Assembly: GCA_963699015.1 (NCBI GenBank)
Contig: CAVOSX010000004.1
Span: 205,089-269,088, forward strand
Source: PALSA-505 sp963699015
Lineage (GTDB): Bacteria; Actinomycetota; Actinomycetes; Streptosporangiales; Streptosporangiaceae
Reading direction: 5' to 3'
DNA length: 64,000 nt
Positions 7,781-16,379 of the stretch are shown here, piece by piece. Under the pieces are notes generated by a model, which made no database searches, was not told the origin of the DNA, and was given only the letters and a program-made list of their open reading frames with translations. Made by a program: the position numbers and the translations under genes. Position 1 is the first letter of the stretch. Every line of letters starts with the position of its first letter.

Positions 7781-10576
7781 TTACGCTCGCGCGGCGTTGG
7801 CGTCGTCGGGCAGCGCTTGCTCGAGCTGGTGGCGGGAGCTGATCTGCAGCTTGCTGAACACCTTGCGCAGGTGGTACTCGACCGTGCGCGGGCTGAGGAA
7901 CAACTGGGCGGCGATCTCGGGGTTGGAGAGGCCGCCACGGGCCAGGCCGGCGATCTGGGTCTCTTGGGGGGTGAGCGTGTCGCGCGTTTCGACGGTGCGC
8001 TTGTGGGCGGTCTCACCCGTGGCCGCCAGCTCGCGGCGGGCACGCTCGGCGAACGCCTCCATGCGGGATCCAGCGAACATGTCGTGAGCGGTGCGGAGCT
8101 GTGCGCGCGCGTCGGCCCGGCGGCCCTCGCGGCGCAGCCACTCCCCGTACAGCAGGTGCGCGCGAGCGAGTTCGGGACGAAAACGTGTGCGGTTCAACCG
8201 GTCGATCGCCTCGCGGTAGGAGTCCTCGGCGTCCTCGCGGTCGCTGAGCAGCGCCCGGCAGCGCGCGTATATCCCCAGCCCCCAGTCGGTCTGGCCGATG
8301 CTCGTCGCCTCGGCCAGCCGCTCGAGCGCGTCGGCGGCCAGCTGAGTCTGCCCCATCCTGCTGGCCGCCTCGATCAGCTCAGGGAGCGCCCACATGGACA
8401 CCCACAGTTCAGGCGCCTGCTCGCTGGCCTCCTGGGCCTCTGCCAGGGCCTTCTCGTAGCGGCCCAGACCGTTGTAGAGGATTCCCGATACCATTTGGCA
8501 CCACTGGATCCCCGCGCCCTGCCCGGCAATTCGCGAGTCCTTCCTCACCGCCTCGATAAGGTGGAAGGCCTCGGCTTCTGACCCCCGGAGACCGGAGAGC
8601 AATACGGCTGCATACGGGGCGATGCTGGTCCCGGTCGCCTCCGCGATCGCATCAGCCTCCGCGATCAGCGAGGCAGCCGCCGCGAAGTCGCCGCGCAAGG
8701 TCACGAGTATGCCCAGCGAGTTCAGATAGATCGGGAGGTGGACGAGCAAGCCCGCGTCGCGGACGGACTGGAGCTGCCGGACCAGAACCGTGTACCAGTA
8801 CTCCTCGTCCCACATCATGATGGGGGGAATGCTTGCCTGCCAGCCCCATCGCAGTCCTTCCTCGAAGGCGATCTCTTCCTCGGCAAAGACTTGCGCTACC
8901 CGCCGCAACATCGGCGCCGCCGCGGCGCGTCCTTCGGTGACCAGGACGGCAAAGCCATCCAGCAGCAGATCGGACGGACGCGGCGCGGATGTGGGCGGGC
9001 GGGCTGACCTGGCGGCCCGTGACACTTCGTACAGATCATCTGCGCGCGCGAACTCGCCAGCGAACAGTGCGGCGGACCACGCGTCCAGATAGGTGTGACG
9101 CGCGAGCGCGACATCCAGCGGCTCCAGCTGCCTTGCCGCCCTGAGAAGAAGCGCCGGGGCTTCGCTGCCCCCGCTCGAGGCGAAGGCGATCTGCCCGCGC
9201 AACAGGTCAACCTGTGCACGCCTCAGCTCGTCCAGCGGCCCGGACCCTCCAACCTCCGCCGTGGCCAGCAACTCCAGAGCCGCATCGAACGCGCCGACCT
9301 GCAGATTCGCTCGCGCGGCCGCGAGCGCGCGTTCGGCCCGTCGTGCCGGCTCGCGCGTCAGCGCGACCGCGCGCTGCAAAAACGCCGCCGCCGCGGCCAC
9401 GCCGCCACGGGCCTGTGCCCGGCCGGCCGATCGCTCGAGCTCCGAGGCGACCTCCTCATCGGGTCCCGGCGCCGCCGCCGCCAGGTGCCACGCCCGCCGG
9501 TCAGGGTCGAGTTCGCGATCAGTCACCTCGGCCAGCGCCAGGTGCGCCGCCTGGCGCTCCTGCAGCGCAGCCGACCGGTAAACAGCCGAACGCACCAGGG
9601 GATGGCGGAACCGCACCTGCGTTCCGATCTCCAGCAACCCGTCCGCTTCTGCGGCGACCGCGGCCGAGGTCGCAATCCCAAGCCGCTCGGCGGCCTGCCA
9701 GACCAGTACGGGGTCGCCGACCGGTTCGGCCGCGGCGACCAGCAGCAGCAAGCGCGTGTCGGCGGGGAGCGCCTCGAGCTGGCGCCGATAGCTCTCCTCG
9801 ATCCGGGCTGGCACTGCCTGCGCCCCCACCAGCCCGAATCCGCCCGCCAGCTGGGTGGGGCTCAGCCCGCGCGGCAGCTCGAGCAGCGCCAGCGGATTGC
9901 CCTTGGTCTCGGCCAGGACGCGATCTCGTACCCGCTCATCCAGCCGAACCCGAACGACCGAGCGCAACAGCGCACGTGCGTCCTCGTTCTGCAAACCCTG
10001 GACCTCGAGCTCTGGAAGCCCCCGAAGCTGCTCACCTGGCTCGCGTGCGGCGAATATCAGCCCAACGCGCTCGGCCAGAAGCCGCCGCGCCACGAACGCC
10101 AGCGCCTGCGCGGACGCCCGATCCAGCCACTGCGCGTCATCGACCACACCCAGAAGCGGCCCTTCCTCCGCTGCTTCGGAGAGCAGGGTCAGCGCCGCCA
10201 ACCCGACCAAGAACCGATCGGGCGTACCCCCGCCGCGCAGCCCGAACGCGATCCGAAGCGCGTCGCGCTGCGGAGCCGCAAGCCACTCAAGGCGATCGAG
10301 CAGTGGCGCGCACAGCTGGTGAAGGCCGGCGAAGGCCAGTTCCATCTCTGATTCCACCCCGACGGCCCGGATCACCCGCATATCCGGCGCTATCTCAACC
10401 GCGTACCCCAGCAGCGCCGACTTGCCCACCCCCGCCTCACCATGCACCACCAGCGCCCACCCGTGTCCGGATCTCAGATCCTCGATCAGGCCGTCGAGCG
10501 CCTCACGCTCCCGCTGGCGTCCCAGCAGCGTCGGCGTCGGCTTCGATCGCGCCTGCATGTCCATCACCGCCCGCAC
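7781..10576 (-). CDS. LAL-family LuxR-type transcriptional regulator (931 aa)
   Basis: This is an intact large ATP-binding LuxR regulator. The N-terminal AAA module has Walker A GEAGVGKS at 46-53 and Walker B-like GVVDDAQWLD at about 143-152. A long alpha-helical TPR-like middle follows, with repeats such as RRAWHLAAAAPGPDEEVASE. The C-terminal LuxR/GerE helix-turn-helix occupies about 866-925 (LTPQETQIAGLARGGLSN, then LSPRTVEYHLRKVFSKL). About 930 aa is the normal family length. Starts at Met1, Met5 or Met7 are possible, with no convincing ribosome binding site. It is a close paralogue of the partial gene at the left edge. Its target and inducer cannot be told from the sequence. Confidence 0.92.
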   Translation of the reverse strand: MRAVMDMQARSKPTPTLLGRQREREALDGLIEDLRSGHGWALVVHGEAGVGKSALLGYAVEIAPDMRVIRAVGVESEMELAFAGLHQLCAPLLDRLEWLAAPQRDALRIAFGLRGGGTPDRFLVGLAALTLLSEAAEEGPLLGVVDDAQWLDRASAQALAFVARRLLAERVGLIFAAREPGEQLRGLPELEVQGLQNEDARALLRSVVRVRLDERVRDRVLAETKGNPLALLELPRGLSPTQLAGGFGLVGAQAVPARIEESYRRQLEALPADTRLLLLVAAAEPVGDPVLVWQAAERLGIATSAAVAAEADGLLEIGTQVRFRHPLVRSAVYRSAALQERQAAHLALAEVTDRELDPDRRAWHLAAAAPGPDEEVASELERSAGRAQARGGVAAAAAFLQRAVALTREPARRAERALAAARANLQVGAFDAALELLATAEVGGSGPLDELRRAQVDLLRGQIAFASSGGSEAPALLLRAARQLEPLDVALARHTYLDAWSAALFAGEFARADDLYEVSRAARSARPPTSAPRPSDLLLDGFAVLVTEGRAAAAPMLRRVAQVFAEEEIAFEEGLRWGWQASIPPIMMWDEEYWYTVLVRQLQSVRDAGLLVHLPIYLNSLGILVTLRGDFAAAASLIAEADAIAEATGTSIAPYAAVLLSGLRGSEAEAFHLIEAVRKDSRIAGQGAGIQWCQMVSGILYNGLGRYEKALAEAQEASEQAPELWVSMWALPELIEAASRMGQTQLAADALERLAEATSIGQTDWGLGIYARCRALLSDREDAEDSYREAIDRLNRTRFRPELARAHLLYGEWLRREGRRADARAQLRTAHDMFAGSRMEAFAERARRELAATGETAHKRTVETRDTLTPQETQIAGLARGGLSNPEIAAQLFLSPRTVEYHLRKVFSKLQISSRHQLEQALPDDANAARA

Positions 10577-11184
10577 AAAAACCGCAGCGCCACACCCAAA
10601 CCAACCTAGCTAGAACAGGAGGCAGAAGCGATAGCTGCGCCATGCGGCTCGCGAACTTTGACCTGGTGGGCCCCCATGCGGCCTAACAGCGCGAGCAGCT
10701 CTGCGAGGTTTCATGATGGTGTCAAATCCGCGCGATCCCGCCAGCCCGGCCGGGCAGAACTCAGCATCTGGCAAGTCAGCCCATATCACTTGGTGGCCTG
10801 AGGCCATGGGTGCCGCATAACACGACAATCTGGATTCAGCCACGTTCACCTAGCAGCACAATAGCGCGGAGCATGGAATCGGCGTTATATGCCCGAAGCT
10901 TCCGGCTGTGACTTAATCAGTTGTTCACCCTGGGAGCAGCCTGTCGTTGGCGCCCGGGTCAGGTAACGCGGCTGGGCTGGGGAGAAGGGGGGAATCACCA
11001 GCGGTGCTTGGGGCGCTCTATGGCTCTGTCCTGCTCGCTTGTGCGCGGCTTCACGTGCAGGAACACGGAAGTTCCCTGGTGGTCGGAATGTGGATGCATT
11101 CCCCGGGGGCCAAGGGTCTGTGATGCATGTCCGGCCATGTTCGGTCACTAGATTCTGCAGGCATGGCTCCTAAACTGGTCGGCC
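10577..11184. other. intergenic region between divergent genes, nothing recognisable
   Basis: About 600 bp separate the leftward LAL gene from the rightward SDR gene. Short open frames on both strands have no family features. Promoters of both genes must lie here, but I cannot assign -35/-10 boxes with confidence. Confidence 0.5.
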
Positions 11185-11970
11185 ATGGGCTTGCTGCAGG
11201 GGAAGCGCGCGCTGGTCACCGGCGGCACCACCGGCTTGGGCCTGGCGATCACCGGGCGTTTCCTGCGCGAGGGCGCCCAGGTGGTGATCACCGGCCGCGA
11301 TCGCGATCTCGGTGAGCGCGCCGGGCGGGAGCTGGGGCCGGGAGCCAGCTTCATCGCTGCGGACGCCGGCGACCCGGACGCGGTCGCGTCGTCGGTGAGC
11401 GCCGCCGCAGACCACTTGGCCGGACTGGATGTGCTGGTGAACAACGCCGGCGTGGGAGTGGCCGCGCGGCTGATCGACACGCCTATGGCCGACTACGACC
11501 GGGTGATGAACGTCAACGTCCGCGGGTACCTGCTGTACGCGCAGCACGCCTACCCGTACCTGGCCCGGCACCGTGGCTGCATGATCCACATTGCCTCTGA
11601 CGCCGCAGTCTGGGGCGAACAGGCGACGGGCCTGTACTCGGTGACCAAGGCCGCCGTGATCATGCTGGGGAAAATGCTCGCGCTCGATGGCGGCCCGGAT
11701 GGCGTGCGCTCCAACGTGCTGTGCCCAGGAGACATCCGGCCCGGCATGCGGCACATGGGACCACCCGGCAAGCCGGACAAAAGCGAGAGCGGCGACGACT
11801 GGCCGGTGCCGCCAATCGGCAGGATCGGGGAGGCCCGCGACGTCGCCGCCGCCGCGGTGTTCTATGCCAGCGAGGATGCCGAGTTCATCACCGGGACCAC
11901 GCTGCTGGTAGACGGCGGGATGACAGCTGGTTACCTGCAACGCGAACACAGCCCACAGGCCGGGAATTAA
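11185..11970 (+). CDS. SDR-family NAD(P)-dependent oxidoreductase
   Basis: A complete classical short-chain dehydrogenase of 261 aa. The cofactor loop TGGTTGLG is at residues 12-19, NNAG at 86-89, and the catalytic set is Ser138, Tyr151 and Lys155 (YSVTK), followed by PGDIRPGM. The C-terminus ends in the usual FITGTTLLVDGGM. Length and motif spacing are normal, so it should be an active cytoplasmic oxidoreductase. The substrate is unknown. The start ATG 11185 has no clear Shine-Dalgarno, so an unusual leader or a leaderless message is possible. It stands alone and converges on the leftward gene ending at 12030, with a strong hairpin between or overlapping the 3' ends. Confidence 0.9.
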   Translation: MGLLQGKRALVTGGTTGLGLAITGRFLREGAQVVITGRDRDLGERAGRELGPGASFIAADAGDPDAVASSVSAAADHLAGLDVLVNNAGVGVAARLIDTPMADYDRVMNVNVRGYLLYAQHAYPYLARHRGCMIHIASDAAVWGEQATGLYSVTKAAVIMLGKMLALDGGPDGVRSNVLCPGDIRPGMRHMGPPGKPDKSESGDDWPVPPIGRIGEARDVAAAAVFYASEDAEFITGTTLLVDGGMTAGYLQREHSPQAGN

Positions 11971-12029
11971 TGGAAAATAATTCGCACCATGCAGTAGTGA
12001 ATCAGCCCGAAGGGCCGCCCTCACCGCGG

Positions 12030-13247
12030 TCAGATGATGGCATACTGGGCGTAATCGCAGTACGCATAATCCAGCCTGTCGCAGAAACCGATACACGCAT
12101 CGGTTTCTGCGACAAGCGGAATCATGCAACGTGGTTGGCGGATAAACAAAGCTGAGCCCGTTATGAAGGGTCCCCGTGGCCGGTGCCATAGCCTCGGTTG
12201 CGCGGGTCGCCGTGGCTTGTCTGATGGTGAACGTGGCGGGACGCAGGGGCTCGATGCGAAGTCGCGCGCTTCGTCGAAGATGTGTCGCAGGCTGGCGTCG
12301 ACCGAGTGCGTGCCGGCGTCGAATCTCCGGAAGCGCGGAAGGACGCTTGTCGCGAGCCAGCGCCAGCGGTCGTCGAACCGGGTGATCCTCGGCCACTTTC
12401 GCGCGTGCAGGGCGTGCGGGAGTCCTCGGGTGAGCGAGTAGAGGTAGAACGAGGTGAAATCCGCGATCTCCTGCCGCGCGCCGTGCGCCTCGAAGCTCGT
12501 GGCCGAGCCGATCGCGACGAGCCAGGCGGATGAATACGAGAGCCGGTCGAAGCTGGGTTGCACCAAGGCGCACTGCTCGTGCTCGAGGAGTGCGGCGTTG
12601 CCCTCCCAGATGAGGTCACCGGCCCGCTGCCGGGCCTGCGCGGGCGCCGTCTCGTCCTGCAGGACACGGCGTCCCTGGTCGATCGCCTCGAAGCCGGCGA
12701 GGACAGGTGCATAGTGCTGCTCCGCGTGCAGGAGAGCGCGCAGGCGTTCGATCCCGTCTTCGGCGGCGACGTACGCGAGGTGAACCCAGAAGAGGTCGCT
12801 GAAGATGGCGTTGTTCGTCGCCCGGATCGTGTTCACATCCCCGGTCAGCAGCAGTTTCGGACGACCCAGGCTGTGCGGGATGTCAACGTAGCCGGTGCGG
12901 TCGGCGTCCAGCCGGAGCGGGAACAGGGCGAGCCGGACGTGGTGCGACGCGATTGCGGCCATCGCGGCCCACTTGAAGCAGACGGGCCGGAGCTCGTACA
13001 TCCAGGCATAGCGTGACGAGATCTCCACGTTGCGGTGGAATGCGCAGCACGGGTCGCTCAAAAGACCGTCGGCTACGGCCTTCCACCCCGCGATCGTGTC
13101 CGGCGTCCTGTCCCGGGGGACGAGTTCGCCTGGCTCAGGGATGAGCTCGCCGGCGCGATGAGGCCGGCCACCTGGCCGCTTTTCCTGACGACATGGTTCG
13201 CCGCCCGCCGGCGAGCAGTTCCCCCGGGAAAACCGCCACTCGCTCAC
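12030..13247 (-). CDS. protein of unknown function (405 aa), doubtful C-terminus
   Basis: The frame runs from a GTG at 13247 to 12030. Residues about 55-325 look like a real folded protein: helical and aromatic-rich, with SSRYAWMYELRPVCFKWAAM, LTGDVNTIRATNNAIFSDLF, EGNAALLEHEQCALVQPSFD and DFTSFYLYSLTRGL. I do not recognise the family with confidence. There is no signal peptide or metal motif. The last 80 residues are basic and low-complexity and run through a perfect hairpin at 12077-12114, so the true stop may be upstream in another frame after a frameshift. The first 50 residues are also atypical, and no strong ribosome binding site marks a later start. Confidence 0.6.
   Translation of the reverse strand: MSEWRFSRGNCSPAGGEPCRQEKRPGGRPHRAGELIPEPGELVPRDRTPDTIAGWKAVADGLLSDPCCAFHRNVEISSRYAWMYELRPVCFKWAAMAAIASHHVRLALFPLRLDADRTGYVDIPHSLGRPKLLLTGDVNTIRATNNAIFSDLFWVHLAYVAAEDGIERLRALLHAEQHYAPVLAGFEAIDQGRRVLQDETAPAQARQRAGDLIWEGNAALLEHEQCALVQPSFDRLSYSSAWLVAIGSATSFEAHGARQEIADFTSFYLYSLTRGLPHALHARKWPRITRFDDRWRWLATSVLPRFRRFDAGTHSVDASLRHIFDEARDFASSPCVPPRSPSDKPRRPAQPRLWHRPRGPFITGSALFIRQPRCMIPLVAETDACIGFCDRLDYAYCDYAQYAII
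12077..12114. terminator. perfect 16-bp hairpin between convergent genes
   Basis: TGTCGCAGAAACCGAT (12077-12092) is followed by a 6-nt loop and its exact reverse complement (12099-12114). There is no T-tract, which is common for actinobacterial terminators. It sits about 105 bp after the SDR stop and overlaps the last codons of the leftward frame ending at 12030. A bidirectional terminator is the simplest role; an inverted-repeat scar is the alternative. Confidence 0.6.
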
Positions 13248-13759
13248 CCTGAAACGCTATGCCCGGAGCGTGCCCGCCGTAATACTGGCGCCGGTCGCGG
13301 TGGTCAACTTGGCCACCACCACCGCGGACCTGTAGGCCGGGCGGCCCGGAGTCGGGCTGCTGGCCGGCCGGTACGGCCAGGTGGTGGCGGTGCTGCGGTA
13401 CCTGATTGTGGGGGTGCGCCGGCCCACGTCGGCGCGCAGATCCCATTCGACGGGGACATCGTCACCGCCTGCGTCTTCCACACGAAACGGCCGGAGCGCA
13501 TCGACGATTACACCGACGCCACGGGCCCAGTCGCCGAGTACCCCGCCCGATGGGATCCCGCGCGGTGGCCGGGAGCCCGGTCCGGCCGAAGGACGGCTCT
13601 GGGGGGTAATGGCGGCCAGCGGCACCCGTTGAACGGAGAGCGTGACGTCGATGATTCCGCGGATGGCGTTGGAGGAGGGGCGGCGCTCATGGGCCTGGGC
13701 CATCAGATCTGCGCCCTGCTCCACCGTCAGGAACGGCGTATGCAGGTCCGGCGCGACTA
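13248..13759. other. no intact gene; probable continuation of damaged STAS locus
   Basis: Open frames on both strands are mutually overlapping shadows. On the minus strand a frame containing LDRHIPLARTTGHCGF, then VEQGADLMAQAHERRPSSN, continues naturally from the STAS domain after a one-base shift. Part of this stretch may therefore be the 3' end of that gene. I see no other feature. Confidence 0.4.
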
Positions 13760-14116
13760 TCAGCCCGAAGCCGCAGTGCCCGGTCGTGCGGGCGAGCGGT
13801 ATGTGGCGGTCCAGGCGGTGATTGTGAACAGCCGCCGCACCTGGTACTGAGCGCAGACCACGTGCAGGCTGGCTCCGTGCGTGGCAGTCCGGCCGACGGC
13901 GCGCTGGCCAGTACTCCCCGGCCCGATGGCGTCGATGAAGCTGACTGGATCCAGGTCAACAATGATCGGCCTCCCACTGGCCGCCGGCCCGGCGAGCTGT
14001 TCCCGCAGCTGCAGAGCGGTGGCGACATCCACCTCCCCGGCAACCGTAATGAGCATGTGGCCTGGTTCCAGGAGGGTGTCGGTGATGGCTCCGGAGATGA
14101 CGTGGTGGTCGGCCAT
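13760..14116 (-). pseudogene. STAS-domain protein (anti-sigma-factor antagonist type), frameshifted
   Basis: From ATG 14116 the reading gives an N-terminal STAS fold (MLITVAGEVDVATALQLREQ, then RPIIVDLDPVSFID). The segment that should carry the phosphorylatable Ser (usually DSSGLG-like) reads DAIGPGSTGQRA. In the neighbouring frame it reads GVLASA, as expected for the family, before ATHGASLHVVCAQYQVRR returns in the first frame. A further lost base turns ITGLDRHIPLA into ITAWTATYRSP. Three small indels therefore break a domain of about 115 aa. The intact family member would be a cytoplasmic partner-switching protein. No kinase or sigma gene is adjacent. Confidence 0.65.
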
Positions 14117-14540
14117 CCAGGTGCCGCTTCAACCGGTCATCATCATCCACGGCGTCATCCAAGACGAAACGATCACCAAGATCTACGGGACACGCTCTAC
14201 TGCAGCGTCTGCCCTGGCCAGGGGCAGTGTCAACTAGCTCCAGGCAGTGCTAAGTGTGTCGGGTCGAAACGCTGGCCAGCCTGCGCCATAAGGGCTGGGT
14301 CACCCATGGACGTTGAACTTGATGTCAAAGGGGCGAGTCCTCGTCCGCACTGGCTGCTGACTGCCGCGGCGTGGCGGAGCGGGAATCCGGGCAGGCGGGC
14401 CCTTGACCGAGCCGCGGGGTCTGCTGGAGAATGCGCGGCAGTCGGCGCGCCGGCCGGTGGATCTCCGGCTCGTGCGCGAAGGGGAATCAGGCCGTGCCCC
14501 GGGTGATCGGCCGCATTCGACACATCCTTGTAGGGGGATC

Positions 14541-15443
14541 ATGAAAGTTCGCAGAGTTCTGCCCGCGTTGTTTGCGTCCGTGCTGGCGGTCACGTCCTTT
14601 GGGATGCTTACCGGCGCGGGTGTCGCGAGCGCTTCGGCGGCCGGGCGGGGACCGTCGGTCTGCTCGGGCACGCTCAAGTCGCCTGGCGTGCTCACCGGGA
14701 CGCACCGCAACGTGGTGGTGCGCGGCGTGTGCTTTGTCAACGCCGGCCGGGCCCAGGTGCTGGGCAACCTCGTCGTCGCGCCGCGCGGGGTCCTGCTGGC
14801 GGCCTTCGCGCTCAATGACCGGACGCACAAGGGCCGGTCGAGCCTGGCGGTCCGCGGCAATCTCACCGTAAGCCGGGGCGGTGCGCTGCTGCTCGGCTGC
14901 GAGGCGGCGCATTTCGCCTGCATTGATGACCCGAATCAGAAGCACCCCACGCTCTCCAGTCACAGCTCGGTGGGCGGCGACCTGTTCGTTAATCGTGCCC
15001 TGGGTGCGGTCGTGCACCTGTCCACCATCGGCGGGAGCGTGCAGCAGATCGGCGGCGGCGGCGGGCGCACGTGCACTCCGTCGGGGATCTTCGCCCAGTT
15101 CAAGTCGCCTGTGTACAGCGACTACGAGGACAATGCGATCGGCGCCGAGCTGCTCGTGACGAATGTGCAGTCCTGCTGGTTCGGGGCGCTGCGCAATCAC
15201 GTGGGTCACAGCATCGTGGCCGTGGGCAACAAGATGGCCGATCCGGATGCGATGGAGGTGAACAGCAACCGCATTGCCCGCCGCATCGCGTGCTTCGGGA
15301 ACAGCCCTGCGGTCCAGTTCGGTGATTCTCGCGGGACGCCGAACCTCGTCCGCGGAGTCGCGTCCGGCCAGTGCGGATTCGGCGTGCGCAAGCCGAACCC
15401 GGCACCGAACGGTCCGCTCCAGCACATCTCAGTGCACGCCTAG
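14541..15443 (+). CDS. secreted beta-solenoid-like protein, paralogue 1
   Basis: ATG 14541 follows AGGGGGATC, a good ribosome binding site. The 300-aa product has a clear signal peptide (KVRR, hydrophobic core, cleavage after ASASA near residue 33). The mature part is made of short Gly/Val-rich strands (VLGNLVVAPRGVLLAAF, SVGGDLFVNRALGAVVHLS) like a right-handed beta-solenoid. It includes a Gly run (GGGGG), SCWFGALRNH and ADPDAMEV, and ends in CFGNSPAVQFGDSRG. The protein encoded at 54455-55213 shares all of these blocks in order. The family is unnamed to me. An extracellular structural or binding role is inference. Confidence 0.8.
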   Translation: MKVRRVLPALFASVLAVTSFGMLTGAGVASASAAGRGPSVCSGTLKSPGVLTGTHRNVVVRGVCFVNAGRAQVLGNLVVAPRGVLLAAFALNDRTHKGRSSLAVRGNLTVSRGGALLLGCEAAHFACIDDPNQKHPTLSSHSSVGGDLFVNRALGAVVHLSTIGGSVQQIGGGGGRTCTPSGIFAQFKSPVYSDYEDNAIGAELLVTNVQSCWFGALRNHVGHSIVAVGNKMADPDAMEVNSNRIARRIACFGNSPAVQFGDSRGTPNLVRGVASGQCGFGVRKPNPAPNGPLQHISVHA

Positions 15444-15664
15444 GAAGGCCACCGGCACCCGCACGAGCACCCGCGTCCTGCCTCAGTGGCAGCCGCCAGT
15501 GTCTGCGCGGGTGGCGGCTATGGCCGGTGGCGTCCCGGGCGTCCCGCTCGCGGGACGCCACCGGGGAGCTCCACGCGCTGCTGAACGTCTACAGACCCCG
15601 CGGACCGCCGTCACCGGCCTTCCGCAGCACGTTCGGTGTCTCCAGGTCGGAACAAATACGCCTA

Positions 15665-15933
15665 TTGGAGAGGAGCGGCAGAAGAATCGCCGCGTTCGGG
15701 GTTTTCGCTGCGCTGGGCAATTTGTTTCTGCAGACGATAGCGCTCTTCCTTGCGCTGCTGGGTCTGGCCGGAAAGGGGACGCCACCCCAACAGGGTTCGC
15801 GATTGCGCTCCTGATCATTGGGCTGATGTTGATCATGATGACAGCCCTGTCGGCGGCGGACCTCAGCGACACCAGGAAACGGCTGGACGAACTCCAGAGG
15901 GCATCAGGCTCCGGCAACGAGCGAGATGACTGA
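15665..15933 (+). pseudogene. small two-helix membrane protein, frameshifted
   Basis: From a TTG at 15665 the reading gives a hydrophobic segment (FGVFAALGNLFLQTIALFLA). A second one (TPTGFAIALLIIGLMLIMMT) follows in another frame after about 15780 and runs through SAADLSDTRKRLDELQ to the stop at 15933. Together they would make a protein of about 90 aa with two membrane helices and a charged tail. No family is recognised. The single shift suggests decay or sequence error. Confidence 0.4.
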
Positions 15934-15999
15934 TCGTGAAGTCTGTCAGCGTCAGCGGCGCGCGTCGAGGCGGCCTTTCAGCGTCCTAACCGACGGTGA

Positions 16000-16329
16000 T
16001 CAACCAGCCGGGCGGTCGCCGTGGAAGCTGACCTCCATGGTGAACTCGCCGAGCTCGGCGGAATAGCCGGGCAGCGGCCCGGAGACTTTCAGCAGCCACC
16101 ATTTGATGAGGGCCGCCTTCCCGAGTGTCTCCTCGGGGCGTCCGGGATGCGCCCAGCGGTCGAGGATCCCGGTCACGTCCCAGGTGATGCCGAACTGGAG
16201 ATGCTCGACTCGCCTGGGCTCCAGTCCCCGGGCTGGCAGCGCATGGTCGAAGGTGACCCGAGCCGGGATACCGAGGCGGCGTTCACTTACCCGTTCGATT
16301 GTCTCATCTCGTTTAGGTGTTCGTAACCG
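16000..16329 (-). other. protein-like reading frame without a start codon
   Basis: Leftward from about 16329 a frame gives a plausible protein end at a stop at 16000-16002. It includes DETIERVSERRLGIPARVTF, LQFGITWDVTGILDRWAHPG and GKAALIKWWLLKVSGP. Composition and hydrophobic spacing look like real protein. There is no ATG, GTG or TTG before the frame enters the antisense-free end of the pentapeptide gene. It may be the 3' remnant of a gene, or one joined by a frameshift to something upstream. I do not recognise the family. Confidence 0.35.
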
Positions 16330-16379
16330 GCGGATGGCGAACCTGGCGGCTAGCGGATGCAGGCCAGGGACTAGGCAGG

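Noticed and set aside
9095..10686. Long rightward frames of 418 and 490 aa
   Set aside because: Both are antisense to the intact 931-aa LuxR regulator and lack any domain.
13035..13850. 271-aa rightward frame
   Set aside because: Low-complexity and overlaps the start of the leftward unknown gene and the STAS locus; no family features.
14403..14540. Upstream extension of the secreted protein at 14541
   Set aside because: A strong ribosome binding site and signal peptide begin at 14541; the 46 codons before it are low-complexity.
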